The position numbers were made by a program, and so were the translations under genes. The notes below the pieces were generated by a model. It did no database searches, had not been told where the DNA came from, and saw nothing but the letters and a program-made list of their open reading frames with translations. A stretch of 64,000 nucleotides of DNA from Pelodictyon phaeoclathratiforme BU-1 (GTDB lineage: Bacteria; Bacteroidota; Chlorobiia; Chlorobiales; Chlorobiaceae). The stretch is from assembly GCF_000020645.1 (NCBI RefSeq), contig NC_011060.1:1936501-2000500 (forward strand). Direction: 5' to 3'. Shown piece by piece: positions 1 through 7,146 of this stretch (positions within the stretch are counted from its first letter, which is position 1; the number at the start of each line of letters is the position of its first letter).

Positions 1-1034
1 TGAACCAGTATCATCCACCCGATCTGCACCTCTTCGATCGACTTCCCGACGGCTTCACCGGAATCGCGATAGAAAAGCTCGGCTCAATCCTGCCCGGCCC
101 TTCGCTCATCCGTATCGATGGTAAAAAAGGGGCGCCACTCTTCGTTTCGATACTGCTGCACGGCAACGAAACCACAGGGTTTGCAGCCATGCAGCAACTT
201 CTCACCGGGTTCGGGGCGCCCCACCGTCGGCTGCCGAGACCATTGCTGCTGTTTGTCGGCAACGTCGCCGCTGCTGTACGTGGCGTAAGGAAACTCGACG
301 GGCAGGCCGATTACAATCGCATCTGGCAGGGAGAACGCTATCCGGAACACCTTCTTGCACGGCATGTTCTGGCGGAAATCGTCAAGGCTGCTCCGCTTGC
401 CGGCATCGACCTGCACAACAACACCGGCAAAAACCCGCACTATGGCTGCGTCAACCGGCTCGACCAAAACTCTCTCTCTCTTGCCCGGCGGTTCAGCAAA
501 ACCATTGTTTGGTTTACCGAACCGCACGAAGTCCTTGCGGTCGCACTCTCCGCGATTTGCCCTGCGGTCACGCTTGAATGCGGAGTTTCAGGTGATGCGG
601 CAGGGACAAAGCATGTAGAAAATTATCTCCGCCACTGCCTTGAACTGCCCGAGGAGAGCCTTTTCACTCCACCAGCGAATCACCATAACGATCTGTTCCA
701 TACCACAGCAAGGATACTCCTCTCTGAAGGCATACGGCCCGGATTCGGCCAGTTCGATGACAATACTGATATCTGTTTCCGTGAGGAGCTCGAAACACTC
801 AATTTCGAGAGGGTGCCAGAGGGAACGGAACTGGGTCGTTACCTTAACGGGCAACCGCCGCTCATGGTCATAGACAACCTGAACCACGACGTCACCGACC
901 GCTACCTTCTTTTCAGCGACAACCGCATTCTCACCAGAGTGCCGGTCGTGCCATCAATGTTGACCCGCGACGTGAAGGTTATCCTGCAGGATTGCCTCGG
1001 CTATATCATGGAGCCTTACCAGGCAAAAGAATAA
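1..1034 (+). CDS. Succinylglutamate desuccinylase/aspartoacylase-family zinc hydrolase (5' partial)
   Basis: The reading frame is already open at base 3, so the N-terminus lies outside the window; the ATG at 189 is internal. Upstream of that ATG the frame encodes the zinc-binding HGNE motif, and further on come a GIDLHNN motif and TLECG, which holds the likely catalytic glutamate. This pattern belongs to the AstE/AspA branch of M14 metallohydrolases, which remove acyl groups from amino acids or modified peptides. The substrate cannot be told from the sequence. The gene is followed by the accessory island, and no operon partner is visible on this side. Confidence 0.8.
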   Translation, partial: NQYHPPDLHLFDRLPDGFTGIAIEKLGSILPGPSLIRIDGKKGAPLFVSILLHGNETTGFAAMQQLLTGFGAPHRRLPRPLLLFVGNVAAAVRGVRKLDGQADYNRIWQGERYPEHLLARHVLAEIVKAAPLAGIDLHNNTGKNPHYGCVNRLDQNSLSLARRFSKTIVWFTEPHEVLAVALSAICPAVTLECGVSGDAAGTKHVENYLRHCLELPEESLFTPPANHHNDLFHTTARILLSEGIRPGFGQFDDNTDICFREELETLNFERVPEGTELGRYLNGQPPLMVIDNLNHDVTDRYLLFSDNRILTRVPVVPSMLTRDVKVILQDCLGYIMEPYQAKE

Positions 1035-1090
1035 TCAGGCCGCGCCACCTGCATTCAGCTCACAAATGATCCTTCTGCCAAAACCACCGA

Positions 1091-1265
1091 TTCATCAGCA
1101 AGAAATGTGCCTCAAATGTTTCGCATCTCCCCGAGTAAATCCGGATGGCGATCAATGAGTTTCAATAACTTGACCAGAGGAGCAGGAGGTCGGCTTTCAC
1201 CTCTTTCATATCTGGAAAAAGCCATTTTCCCGACACCAAATAACAGCCACGCCATCCTGAGTTTA
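1091..1265 (-). pseudogene. Collapsed second copy of the mqsRA toxin-antitoxin locus
   Basis: Bases 1091-1241 are nearly identical to 3378-3528, the 3' end of the intact mqsA gene. The next bases (1242 onward, aacagccacgccatcctgag) match 3870-3889, inside mqsR. About 340 bp of the intact locus is therefore missing, which joins the C-terminal MqsA helix-turn-helix coding region directly to an internal piece of mqsR. Neither protein can be made. The short plus-strand reading frame across the remnant is an antisense artefact. The rest of 1035-1404 holds nothing else I recognise. Confidence 0.85.
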
Positions 1266-1404
1266 ACCATATTTTACTATTGGTTACCGTTCAAGATAGC
1301 ATGATTATGTTGCATCATGGATTTATGAAAAAAAATCTCAGGCAACACCGAAAACCGAGCTGCAATTGGCAAAAAACAGAATGCGGAGTACATAATGACA
1401 TATG

Positions 1405-2295
1405 TCACCCCGATTTCTCCGGCTTTTCAGCATAGGAGAGAATATAGTCAAGGCCAGCGTAGACACTCTCTGCAGAGCGATGGAATGCTGATTTTGCAAA
1501 CGTCCTGGCAACCGGAGGCAGCTTCCTGACAAACGTTTGATCTCTTGACAGATACTCATGAAGAGGCTGATAGACATCGTCGCGTATTGATTTGATCTCG
1601 ATACTGACGAATCCGGCGCTCAAGAGCTTGCTGGTGTATGACGGAATCAGATAGTAGTTTTCCTGCGGAATATTGAATTTACCGGCCACAAGACTCCATG
1701 AAATCCATTGCTCCATCAGCCTGAAGGGATTACCGGACTGTTTGGTCGGGACAATGTCGGCCGTCACCAGCCTTCCACCCGGTCGTAACACCCGATACGC
1801 CTCCCTGAAAAAATCCTCACGGCTCCTGTAGTGGAAAGCGCTTTCCAGAGAAACAACCAGATCGATGGATTCATCTGCAATCGGCATCTCTGTTGCCGAA
1901 CCTTCCCTCAAATCGATCATATTCCCGAGCCCTGCATCCACAACATGTATCCGGGCCCGTTCAACCTGAGAGCGTGTGATATTCAGACCGATGATTTTTT
2001 CAGGTTTCATGATCCTGGCCCAGAGAATATCCTGGTCGCCAAAACCATACCCGCAATCCAGCACCACATCACCTGCAACCATACCACCCCGTTCCGCCAC
2101 CAGAAGAGCAAGCGCTTCACTGGCCTCATCGATGGTATCCGCATCCCGCCAGTAGCCAAGATTCAGATAGAGCCTGTGCTCGGTAAGAGAAGTGGTACCA
2201 ATCAGATCATAGACTTCCGTTGTCTCCAGTCCGTGAAATGGATTGAGAAGCCAGTTGAGATATGCAAAAAAACGATCCGCTGTGTTGTCTGACAT
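1405..2295 (-). CDS. Class I SAM-dependent methyltransferase
   Basis: This is a 296-residue Rossmann-fold methyltransferase. The SAM-binding motif I reads VLDCGYGFGDQD near residues 79-90. An acidic residue follows in the KIIGLNI strand, and the post-motif region includes FREAYRVLRPGGRL, typical of the Methyltransf_11 group. The N-terminal part resembles small-molecule O- or C-methyltransferases that act on polyketides, quinones or sugars. The substrate is unknown. It is convergent with the acylase and 50 bp downstream of the DCC-family gene on the same strand, so the two may be co-transcribed. Confidence 0.8.
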   Translation of the reverse strand: MSDNTADRFFAYLNWLLNPFHGLETTEVYDLIGTTSLTEHRLYLNLGYWRDADTIDEASEALALLVAERGGMVAGDVVLDCGYGFGDQDILWARIMKPEKIIGLNITRSQVERARIHVVDAGLGNMIDLREGSATEMPIADESIDLVVSLESAFHYRSREDFFREAYRVLRPGGRLVTADIVPTKQSGNPFRLMEQWISWSLVAGKFNIPQENYYLIPSYTSKLLSAGFVSIEIKSIRDDVYQPLHEYLSRDQTFVRKLPPVARTFAKSAFHRSAESVYAGLDYILSYAEKPEKSG

Positions 2296-2345
2296 GGTTT
2301 TTATTCTTTTCCGATGAAGAGATCAATGTCGCTTGCGATGGCTGG

Positions 2346-2798
2346 CTATCCCGACAGTTGTTCGAGAAAACGCCTGCGCAACTCATCGGACGGCAACATG
2401 CATTGCTCTTTTTTTCCGAACAACTGATACCGGTTCTGCGCTATCAGATCGTACATCACATCCCGCAGGAGTTCGGGAACCGCCTGGAATACGGTGAGCA
2501 GATTCCATGGCATGTCGAGTCTGGAGGCGATTTCAATGGCAGCGGCACTTCGGGTAAAGGCGCGGTCACCCCTGACAAGAACGACAGTGTCAAGACGCGA
2601 CGTATTGATGCCAAAATGCTTGAGTAACGACGCTCCAAGAGGAGACTGGGCCGGAGTGAAAGAGAAATGCCCGGCAGTATCGTGCTCAAAAATAAAATTC
2701 ACCAAAAATTCGCACAGATTGCAGACACCGTCAAAAATGACAATGTTTTCCGGAAGAGCGGCAAAGGACTTATGCATCTGTTTCAAGATAACGTTCAC
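2346..2798 (-). CDS. DCC-family (DUF393) thiol-disulfide oxidoreductase-like protein
   Basis: A 150-residue protein. The family signature DGVCNLC sits near residues 23-29, giving a CxxC-like pair in a thioredoxin-like fold. It continues with the typical FTPAQSPLG and VLVRGDRAFTRSAAA segments. Family members are small predicted thiol oxidoreductases of unknown substrate. The length is normal. The start could also be the second methionine at residue 8. It lies upstream of the methyltransferase on the same strand. Confidence 0.8.
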   Translation of the reverse strand: MNVILKQMHKSFAALPENIVIFDGVCNLCEFLVNFIFEHDTAGHFSFTPAQSPLGASLLKHFGINTSRLDTVVLVRGDRAFTRSAAAIEIASRLDMPWNLLTVFQAVPELLRDVMYDLIAQNRYQLFGKKEQCMLPSDELRRRFLEQLSG

Positions 2799-2917
2799 GA
2801 TTGCATTGAAGACTTCCTGACAGGGTACGGCTCTTTTTTTTTATAAGGCCCCTTCAATGGCGTCAAGGGCTCCAACATTCATCTACTCAGACCATCAAGC
2901 CCGGAGCTCCAGATAGC

Positions 2918-3075
2918 TAATGTTCAGGTTTTCATAAAGATGACTGAAACGAACAACTCGAAAACCGATGAAGAAGTTCCTGATGCCAGGGGTTGAACCA
3001 CGAGTTCCCGCGCAACGCACGGAAATCTGTGTTATCATCGTACCGGTCTCCTGCCACTCCCGAATGTTCCCTCTA
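2918..3075 (-). pseudogene. Decayed C-terminal fragment of an FGE-sulfatase-fold protein
   Basis: Three landmarks of the formylglycine-generating-enzyme (C-type-lectin-like) C-terminus appear in order on the minus strand but in different frames: GNIREW (about 3054-3071), RALRGNSWFN (2992-3021) and IGFRVVR (2949-2969). The spacing between the last two is shorter than in an intact domain, so deletions and frameshifts have occurred. A long reading frame that covers this stretch (2895-3275) translates a mixture of frames and is not a real gene. The fragment abuts the IS3 remnant on one side and the DCC gene on the other. Confidence 0.65.
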
Positions 3076-3147
3076 TGTCGGATAATTTCCGACAGTAACG
3101 TTGCCCTGGTAAACAGTCGCGCGACCCTCCTGTCGTGGTAACACCAG

Positions 3148-3335
3148 CTTGACCGAGCGGTTACAACAGTCGTTGGGCTATCAGACACCAGATGATGTCT
3201 ATGCTTCTGCATCAGGCGGTTGAGCAAGGATTGTGGATAAATTCGATGAAATGGGGCAGCGCCTTTCCGCTGCATGAACAGGTCAGGCTACCAACTTAAA
3301 CTCAACCTCTTTTTGTCTACCGGTTGGGGTCCACT
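3148..3335 (+). mobile_element. 3' end remnant of an IS3-family insertion sequence
   Basis: The plus strand encodes LQQSLGYQTPDDVYASASGG, then an in-frame TGA (3221-3223), then ARIVDKF and a terminal GQRLSAA with stop at 3275-3277. This matches the end of the transposase of the intact element at 32.0-33.4 kb. The following non-coding end (3278-3335) closely matches that element's terminal inverted-repeat end, including GGGGTCCACT. The protein part differs clearly from the intact copy, so this is a related isoform. The 5' part and the other end are missing. Confidence 0.85.
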
Positions 3336-3398
3336 TCAATAATCGCCTTGAATTCCTGAACCACTCCCCTGAATCCGTTCATCAGCAGGAAATATGCC

Positions 3399-3794
3399 TC
3401 AAACGTTTCGCATCTCCCCGAGTAAATCCGGATGGCGATCAATGAGTTTCAATAACTTGACCAGAGGAGCAGGAGGTCGGCTTTCACCTCTTTCATATCT
3501 GGAAAAAGCCATTTTCCCGACACCAAATACCGATGCAAGTTCAGCCTGGGTAAGATTGAGTTTTTTACGGATACGACGAATGTCTTCCCCGACATCCCCC
3601 TTCACCGAACGTAACAACCCGGCCTGCGCCTCTGTATAACGCCGATAACTCTCGTCGTCCCAGACACCTTCGCCGCAATGCGAACAGAACTCTCCATGCA
3701 TTGCATGCAACGTCAGCGATTGCCCTCCATAAGCAAGCGTTTCATCAAGAACTTTTTTAACCATATCGGGATGGCCGCATACAGGACATTTCAT
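3399..3794 (-). CDS. mqsA: MqsA-type antitoxin (zinc finger plus HTH)
   Basis: A 131-residue protein, the usual MqsA length. The N-terminal zinc-binding domain has CPVC (residues 4-7) and CSHCGEGVW (about 37-45). The C-terminal XRE helix-turn-helix includes LNLTQAELASVFGVGKMAFSRYE. MqsA binds and neutralises the MqsR ribonuclease and represses its own promoter through the HTH. The gene follows mqsR by 12 bp on the same strand, in the canonical toxin-antitoxin order. Its 3' end is the source of the duplicated fragment at 1091-1241. Confidence 0.92.
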   Translation of the reverse strand: MKCPVCGHPDMVKKVLDETLAYGGQSLTLHAMHGEFCSHCGEGVWDDESYRRYTEAQAGLLRSVKGDVGEDIRRIRKKLNLTQAELASVFGVGKMAFSRYERGESRPPAPLVKLLKLIDRHPDLLGEMRNV

Positions 3795-3806
3795 CTGAAC
3801 CTCACT

Positions 3807-4115
3807 TCATTTTGCCTTAAACTGAATAACAGGCGGTCTTCCATCAACATAACCGGTAATTTTGATATAAACAGCCACGCCATCCTGAGTCTCACCATGA
3901 TAGACATCCTGCCATAGTTGATGGTCGGCATGAGTTGTCATAGATTTGTAAAAATCTGATCGTGAAAGAGAAAGCACGACCAAGCGCATCTCAACCTCGG
4001 TTAAACCCAACGACAAGCCGCCACGTAATGCTGCTACAGTAAACGGTCGGGAGTTTTCATCGGCGACGATAGCTTGAACCTCGTCGAGATGGTAATGTGG
4101 TGTTCGTTTCTCCAA
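3807..4115 (-). CDS. mqsR: MqsR-type mRNA interferase toxin
   Basis: A 102-residue protein with the MqsR layout: an N-terminal KRTPHYHLDEV segment, a central EMRLVVLSLSRSDFYKSMTTHAD stretch and a C-terminal DVYHG...VYIKITGYVDGRPPVIQFK strand pair. MqsR is a RelE/YoeB-fold ribonuclease that cleaves mRNA at specific short sequences. It precedes mqsA in the same transcript. The gene looks intact, so this module could be functional, unlike the collapsed copy 2 kb away. Confidence 0.9.
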   Translation of the reverse strand: MEKRTPHYHLDEVQAIVADENSRPFTVAALRGGLSLGLTEVEMRLVVLSLSRSDFYKSMTTHADHQLWQDVYHGETQDGVAVYIKITGYVDGRPPVIQFKAK

Positions 4116-4281
4116 TTCAGCACATTTTATCCATTTTGATTAATTTAATCATTTAGGATAATTCTGCAAAAATGTAATCAGATTGCTGACTGAAACTGAA
4201 CTATGAGCACTATAGGGAAATAAACAGCAGCACCTCTTGTTGAGCTACGTGCTCACCGAGCGAATCCCACAGATCAGCTTT

Positions 4282-4812
4282 TCAAAGTTTCCCTGCTGAA
4301 ACAAGGGCCGCATGGATAGTTTTGAACGGCAAAAGAAGTGAAAGCGGTGCATCAAGCAACGGCACTGCCCCATAGCTGGCATACCACTGTGCAACCAGAT
4401 CATTCTTCGCATCGATGAGAAGAGCAACACCGCCAACCTGTGCAGCAACAAGCAAGCAACGACGAGCGACAGCAAGCAATAACTGCCCACCCATACTGCG
4501 GCCCGGAACAGATCGGTCAACTGCTAAACGACCAAGCCTGAAGACCGGCACCTCATGGCGGGCTAATCCTCGTTTGATCACTTCCGGAGTTTTCTCATAG
4601 GTAACAGACGCCGGGGCTATACTGTAAAAGCCGAGAATCTTCCTGACGTCACTATTTTCCACTGCCAGAAAAGTTTTGGCCCCGCCACTGATATGAGTTT
4701 TTCTGGCATGACGCCACAAAAACTCATTCAAGGCTTCATCCCCGCAATCAAAAGCAAACCGGCGGTCATGGCTTTTGGTGATCGGCTCTTCGTGCCAGGC
4801 AGGAAGAGTCAT
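4282..4812 (-). CDS. GNAT-family acetyltransferase toxin (TacT-like)
   Basis: A 176-residue GNAT protein. The N-terminus (FDCGDEALNEFLWRHA) and the LGRLAVDRSVPGRSMGGQLL stretch, a variant of the acetyl-CoA binding motif, match toxins that acetylate aminoacyl-tRNA and so stop translation. The start codon overlaps the stop of the DUF1778 gene upstream by 4 bp (ATGA), the usual arrangement with the antitoxin first. No truncation is visible. The exact tRNA specificity cannot be read from the sequence. Confidence 0.88.
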   Translation of the reverse strand: MTLPAWHEEPITKSHDRRFAFDCGDEALNEFLWRHARKTHISGGAKTFLAVENSDVRKILGFYSIAPASVTYEKTPEVIKRGLARHEVPVFRLGRLAVDRSVPGRSMGGQLLLAVARRCLLVAAQVGGVALLIDAKNDLVAQWYASYGAVPLLDAPLSLLLPFKTIHAALVSAGKL

Positions 4813-5111
4813 GATCGCTTCGGCAAAGCACGTGCTGCTGCCATGAGTTTTGCATTAGGTAGCGGAGGATCTTCCAGCAATTTCAGGACATGTACGCGAT
4901 CCCTCCCTGTAAGCTCTATCAGTTCGTACTGATCGATTACCTTTTGAGCCGCAGAAACAACGGTGCGGGTGACAAACTCCGTCAAATGCGTATTCTGTAT
5001 TGCCGCAGCACGCATCAAAAGAGACTTCTCTTCCGAAGCAATCCGCAGCGACAACCTCTCGTTACCTTCTACCGGAATCTGTGGCATAACCATACCCTCC
5101 TGTTGGTTCAT
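4809..5111 (-). CDS. DUF1778 ribbon-helix-helix antitoxin (TacA-like)
   Basis: A 100-residue protein. The segment ERLSLRIASEEKSLLMRAAA is the ribbon-helix-helix DNA-binding part. The C-terminal tail (ELTGRDRVHVLKLLEDPPLPN) is the segment that in this family wraps the GNAT toxin active site. It is translationally coupled to the toxin by a 4-bp overlap. A later start at the second Met (about residue 7) is possible. It is expected to autoregulate the operon. Confidence 0.9.
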   Translation of the reverse strand: MNQQEGMVMPQIPVEGNERLSLRIASEEKSLLMRAAAIQNTHLTEFVTRTVVSAAQKVIDQYELIELTGRDRVHVLKLLEDPPLPNAKLMAAARALPKRS

Positions 5112-5285
5112 GACTATTCACAGGAATATAGGACGTTATTCGAGACGTACACCTTCAAAGCGTACAAAACATCATAACTGCCTTATATTCAGCAAGAGCC
5201 TCTCCCGGTAGACGGACTCTTGTAACACAGGACTTGGTTCTATATATTCAAGCATAAGGCAGCTCTCACCAGTTGGGATAAAATC

Positions 5286-5666
5286 ATGAAGATTTTCAAA
5301 AACAAGTGGTTTGCCAAGTTCGCCAGGGAAAAGGGCATTCTCGACACTGACCTGTGCGAAACAGTAAAAGATGCCGAGAGTGGGCTTATAGATGCAGATT
5401 ATGGAGGCGGAGTTATCAAGCAGAGAATTGCTCGACCAAATGAGGGGAAATCAGGCGGCTTTAGGTCAATTGTTCTCTATCGCGCAAAAGAAAAAGCATT
5501 CTTTGTTTATGGCTTTCCAAAAAAGGACAAGGATAACATAAAAACAGACGAGATTCGATGGTTCAAAAAGATGGCAAAAAGCACTTTTGCACTTTCCGAG
5601 GAACAGCTCGAACAACTCATTACAACCGGGAATTTTATACCTGTAGAACCCAATGAAAATGACTAA
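5286..5666 (+). CDS. RelE/HigB-superfamily toxin
   Basis: A 126-residue protein of the HigB_2/DUF1044-like branch, with N-terminal KNKWFAKFAREKGI, a basic core IKQRIARPNEGKSGGFRSIV and the strand FVYGFPKKDKDNI. The pattern KSGGFR(S/T)I is typical of these RNase-fold toxins. The following XRE gene overlaps the 3' end by 14 bp, giving the toxin-first order of HigBA-type modules. It is transcribed opposite to the neighbouring GNAT/DUF1778 pair. Confidence 0.85.
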   Translation: MKIFKNKWFAKFAREKGILDTDLCETVKDAESGLIDADYGGGVIKQRIARPNEGKSGGFRSIVLYRAKEKAFFVYGFPKKDKDNIKTDEIRWFKKMAKSTFALSEEQLEQLITTGNFIPVEPNEND

Positions 5667-5976
5667 AACCTACAAGAGCGATGCATTTGCAGCGATCCAT
5701 GAAACCATGTCAGGCATGTATGATGCTGGTGTTATCGACAAAAAAACGATGCGCCAGTTTGACGAAGCCTGCCTGACACCGGTACATGAGTTCAGTGCAA
5801 CTGAGATTAAAGCCTTGCGTGAGCGTGAGGAGGTGAGCCAGACGGTTTTCGCCCTATACATGAATGTGAGCAAAGATTCAGTCAGCCAATGGGAACGCGG
5901 ACTCAAAAAACCGGCAGGCCCGACACTCAAGCTCCTTTCTCTAATAAAACAGAAAGGGCTGTCAGCTATTGCCTGA
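5653..5976 (+). CDS. XRE-family antitoxin of a HigBA-like pair
   Basis: A 107-residue protein with a C-terminal helix-turn-helix (LREREEVSQTVFALYMNVSK, then SVSQWERGLKKPAG), typical of HigA/NadS-like antitoxins. It overlaps the toxin by 14 bp and is probably translated by coupling. By family knowledge it should neutralise the toxin and repress the shared promoter upstream of 5286. It appears intact. Confidence 0.87.
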   Translation: MKMTKTYKSDAFAAIHETMSGMYDAGVIDKKTMRQFDEACLTPVHEFSATEIKALREREEVSQTVFALYMNVSKDSVSQWERGLKKPAGPTLKLLSLIKQKGLSAIA

Positions 5977-6219
5977 CTTATCCTTATTGATGGTTTTAGA
6001 GCAGCCTACACAAAACTCACCGTAAATCAGACCGAGGCTGCGTTTTAAAAATAGCACCCCGCTCCATTCAACGGATAATCACATAATGCAATGTTCCCGG
6101 CGCATCAAGTCTCGCTCCTCTCGGCATGTCACCTCCCCACATGTTATGCTGACTGATTCTTTACTGTGAGTAATATATAAACATACACCGGCCTCTTCTC
6201 TTATTGAACAATCTCCCCT

Positions 6220-6234
6220 GGGGGCGAAGCCCCC
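6220..6234. other. Strong GC hairpin after an antitoxin gene
   Basis: GGGGGCGAAGCCCCC forms a six-pair stem with a three-base loop, 10 bp beyond the stop codon of the HigA-like gene. It could end or protect that transcript, but there is no clear U-tract, so a canonical rho-independent terminator is not supported. Confidence 0.4.
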
Positions 6235-6244
6235 TGGAAAAATC

Positions 6245-6601
6245 TCAATAGACCTTCAGCAATACATCAGCGGGTATGTGCAGTTCCTTGTGCAGAAGCC
6301 GAATTTGACGGATCGATAACGGGCGCTTCCGGTTTAACAGGTCACTTGTCCGGCTTTTCGATCCGATAATCCTTGTCAAATCCTGTTGGTCCATCCCCAT
6401 TTGATCCATTCGAAATTCAATGGCAGCAATGGGATCAGGACTATCAATGGGAAAGTGCTCTTCTTCGTAGTTTTCAATCAGAATTCCGAGGATTTCAAGC
6501 TCGTCACCATCCTTTGTATCCGTTTTTGCATCAAATATCTCCTCAAGGCGTTTGAGCGCCTGCTGATAGTCTTGTTCTGTCTTTATCGGTTTGATTTGCA
6601 T
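6245..6601 (-). CDS. HigA-family antitoxin (toxin lost)
   Basis: A 118-residue protein: the N-terminal IKTEQDYQQALKRLEEIFDA segment and the C-terminal XRE fold (MGMDQQDLTRIIGSKSRTSDLLNRKR) are typical of HigA antitoxins found in HigBA modules. The cognate HigB should lie directly upstream on the minus strand, but only its last ~26 codons survive (6611-6691). The antitoxin is therefore an orphan. It may still act as a DNA-binding repressor. Confidence 0.88.
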   Translation of the reverse strand: MQIKPIKTEQDYQQALKRLEEIFDAKTDTKDGDELEILGILIENYEEEHFPIDSPDPIAAIEFRMDQMGMDQQDLTRIIGSKSRTSDLLNRKRPLSIRQIRLLHKELHIPADVLLKVY

Positions 6602-6610
6602 GACATTCTC

Positions 6611-6691
6611 CTAAATCATTGTTGCATCAATTTTATCATATTCAGCATGCGTTCCCACAAACCGGATGAATACCTGACCGTAATCAGAGTT
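6611..6691 (-). pseudogene. C-terminal remnant of a HigB toxin
   Basis: On the minus strand these bases encode NSDYGQVFIRFVGTHAEYDK followed by IDATMI and a stop, the characteristic end of HigB mRNA interferases. It lies 9 bp upstream of the HigA gene, as in intact HigBA operons. The N-terminal two thirds are missing. The break falls exactly where the truncated HNH gene (6694-7146) ends, so one deletion probably removed the 3' end of that gene and the 5' end of higB. Confidence 0.8.
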
Positions 6692-6693
6692 AA

Positions 6694-7146
6694 TCATTGC
6701 AGATTGAGAATTTCATTAAGCTGGCAATCAAACAGAGCATCGTCTGACTTGATAGTCCCGTTAAACTCATAGCGAATCTTCAATCGTGAGTGATGACCGG
6801 GTTCAGCAGGGTTAAAAAGAAGGTCATCATCACGTTTTTTGGTATCACAATGAGCCAGAGCATCAGGAAATCCCTCATTACCACAACAGCAACCGAGCAG
6901 GTTGGCATAGTTGAGCTGTTGTTCCGGATATTTCTTGCGGGAGTGCCAATGCTCTACTTTCATATTCCTGTCGTCAGGCTCAATGCGACCCATGCAGTAA
7001 GCACAAAGATAACCCTGTTCTGCAACAAGTTGAACTCGTATATCCTGTTTTACTGGTGTAAAATTCTGTCCATCAAAAACTGCTCCTTGTTGCAACCTGT
7101 AATGCTGCAAGGATTGTGGTTCCGTAGTTTTGGTAATGGGAATCAT
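6694..7146 (-). CDS. ptuB: HNH endonuclease of a Septu-like system, 3' truncated
   Basis: A 150-residue protein of the TIGR02646-type HNH family. Features are CAYC (about 49-52), the EHWHSRKKYPEQQLNYANLL core with catalytic His and structural Asn, CCCGNEG, and HCDTKKRDD. In Septu and some retron systems this HNH nuclease works with an ATPase encoded next to it. The gene overlaps the ATPase by 4 bp. It is shorter than usual and ends at LNEILNLQ, where related proteins continue. The next base pairs belong to a HigB tail, so the C-terminus has been lost by a rearrangement. The core HNH motif is intact, but activity is uncertain. Confidence 0.75.
   Translation of the reverse strand: MIPITKTTEPQSLQHYRLQQGAVFDGQNFTPVKQDIRVQLVAEQGYLCAYCMGRIEPDDRNMKVEHWHSRKKYPEQQLNYANLLGCCCGNEGFPDALAHCDTKKRDDDLLFNPAEPGHHSRLKIRYEFNGTIKSDDALFDCQLNEILNLQ

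Noticed and set aside
2895..3275. 126-codon minus-strand frame
   Set aside because: It strings together pieces of a decayed FGE-fold gene and the antisense of an IS remnant; not a single protein.
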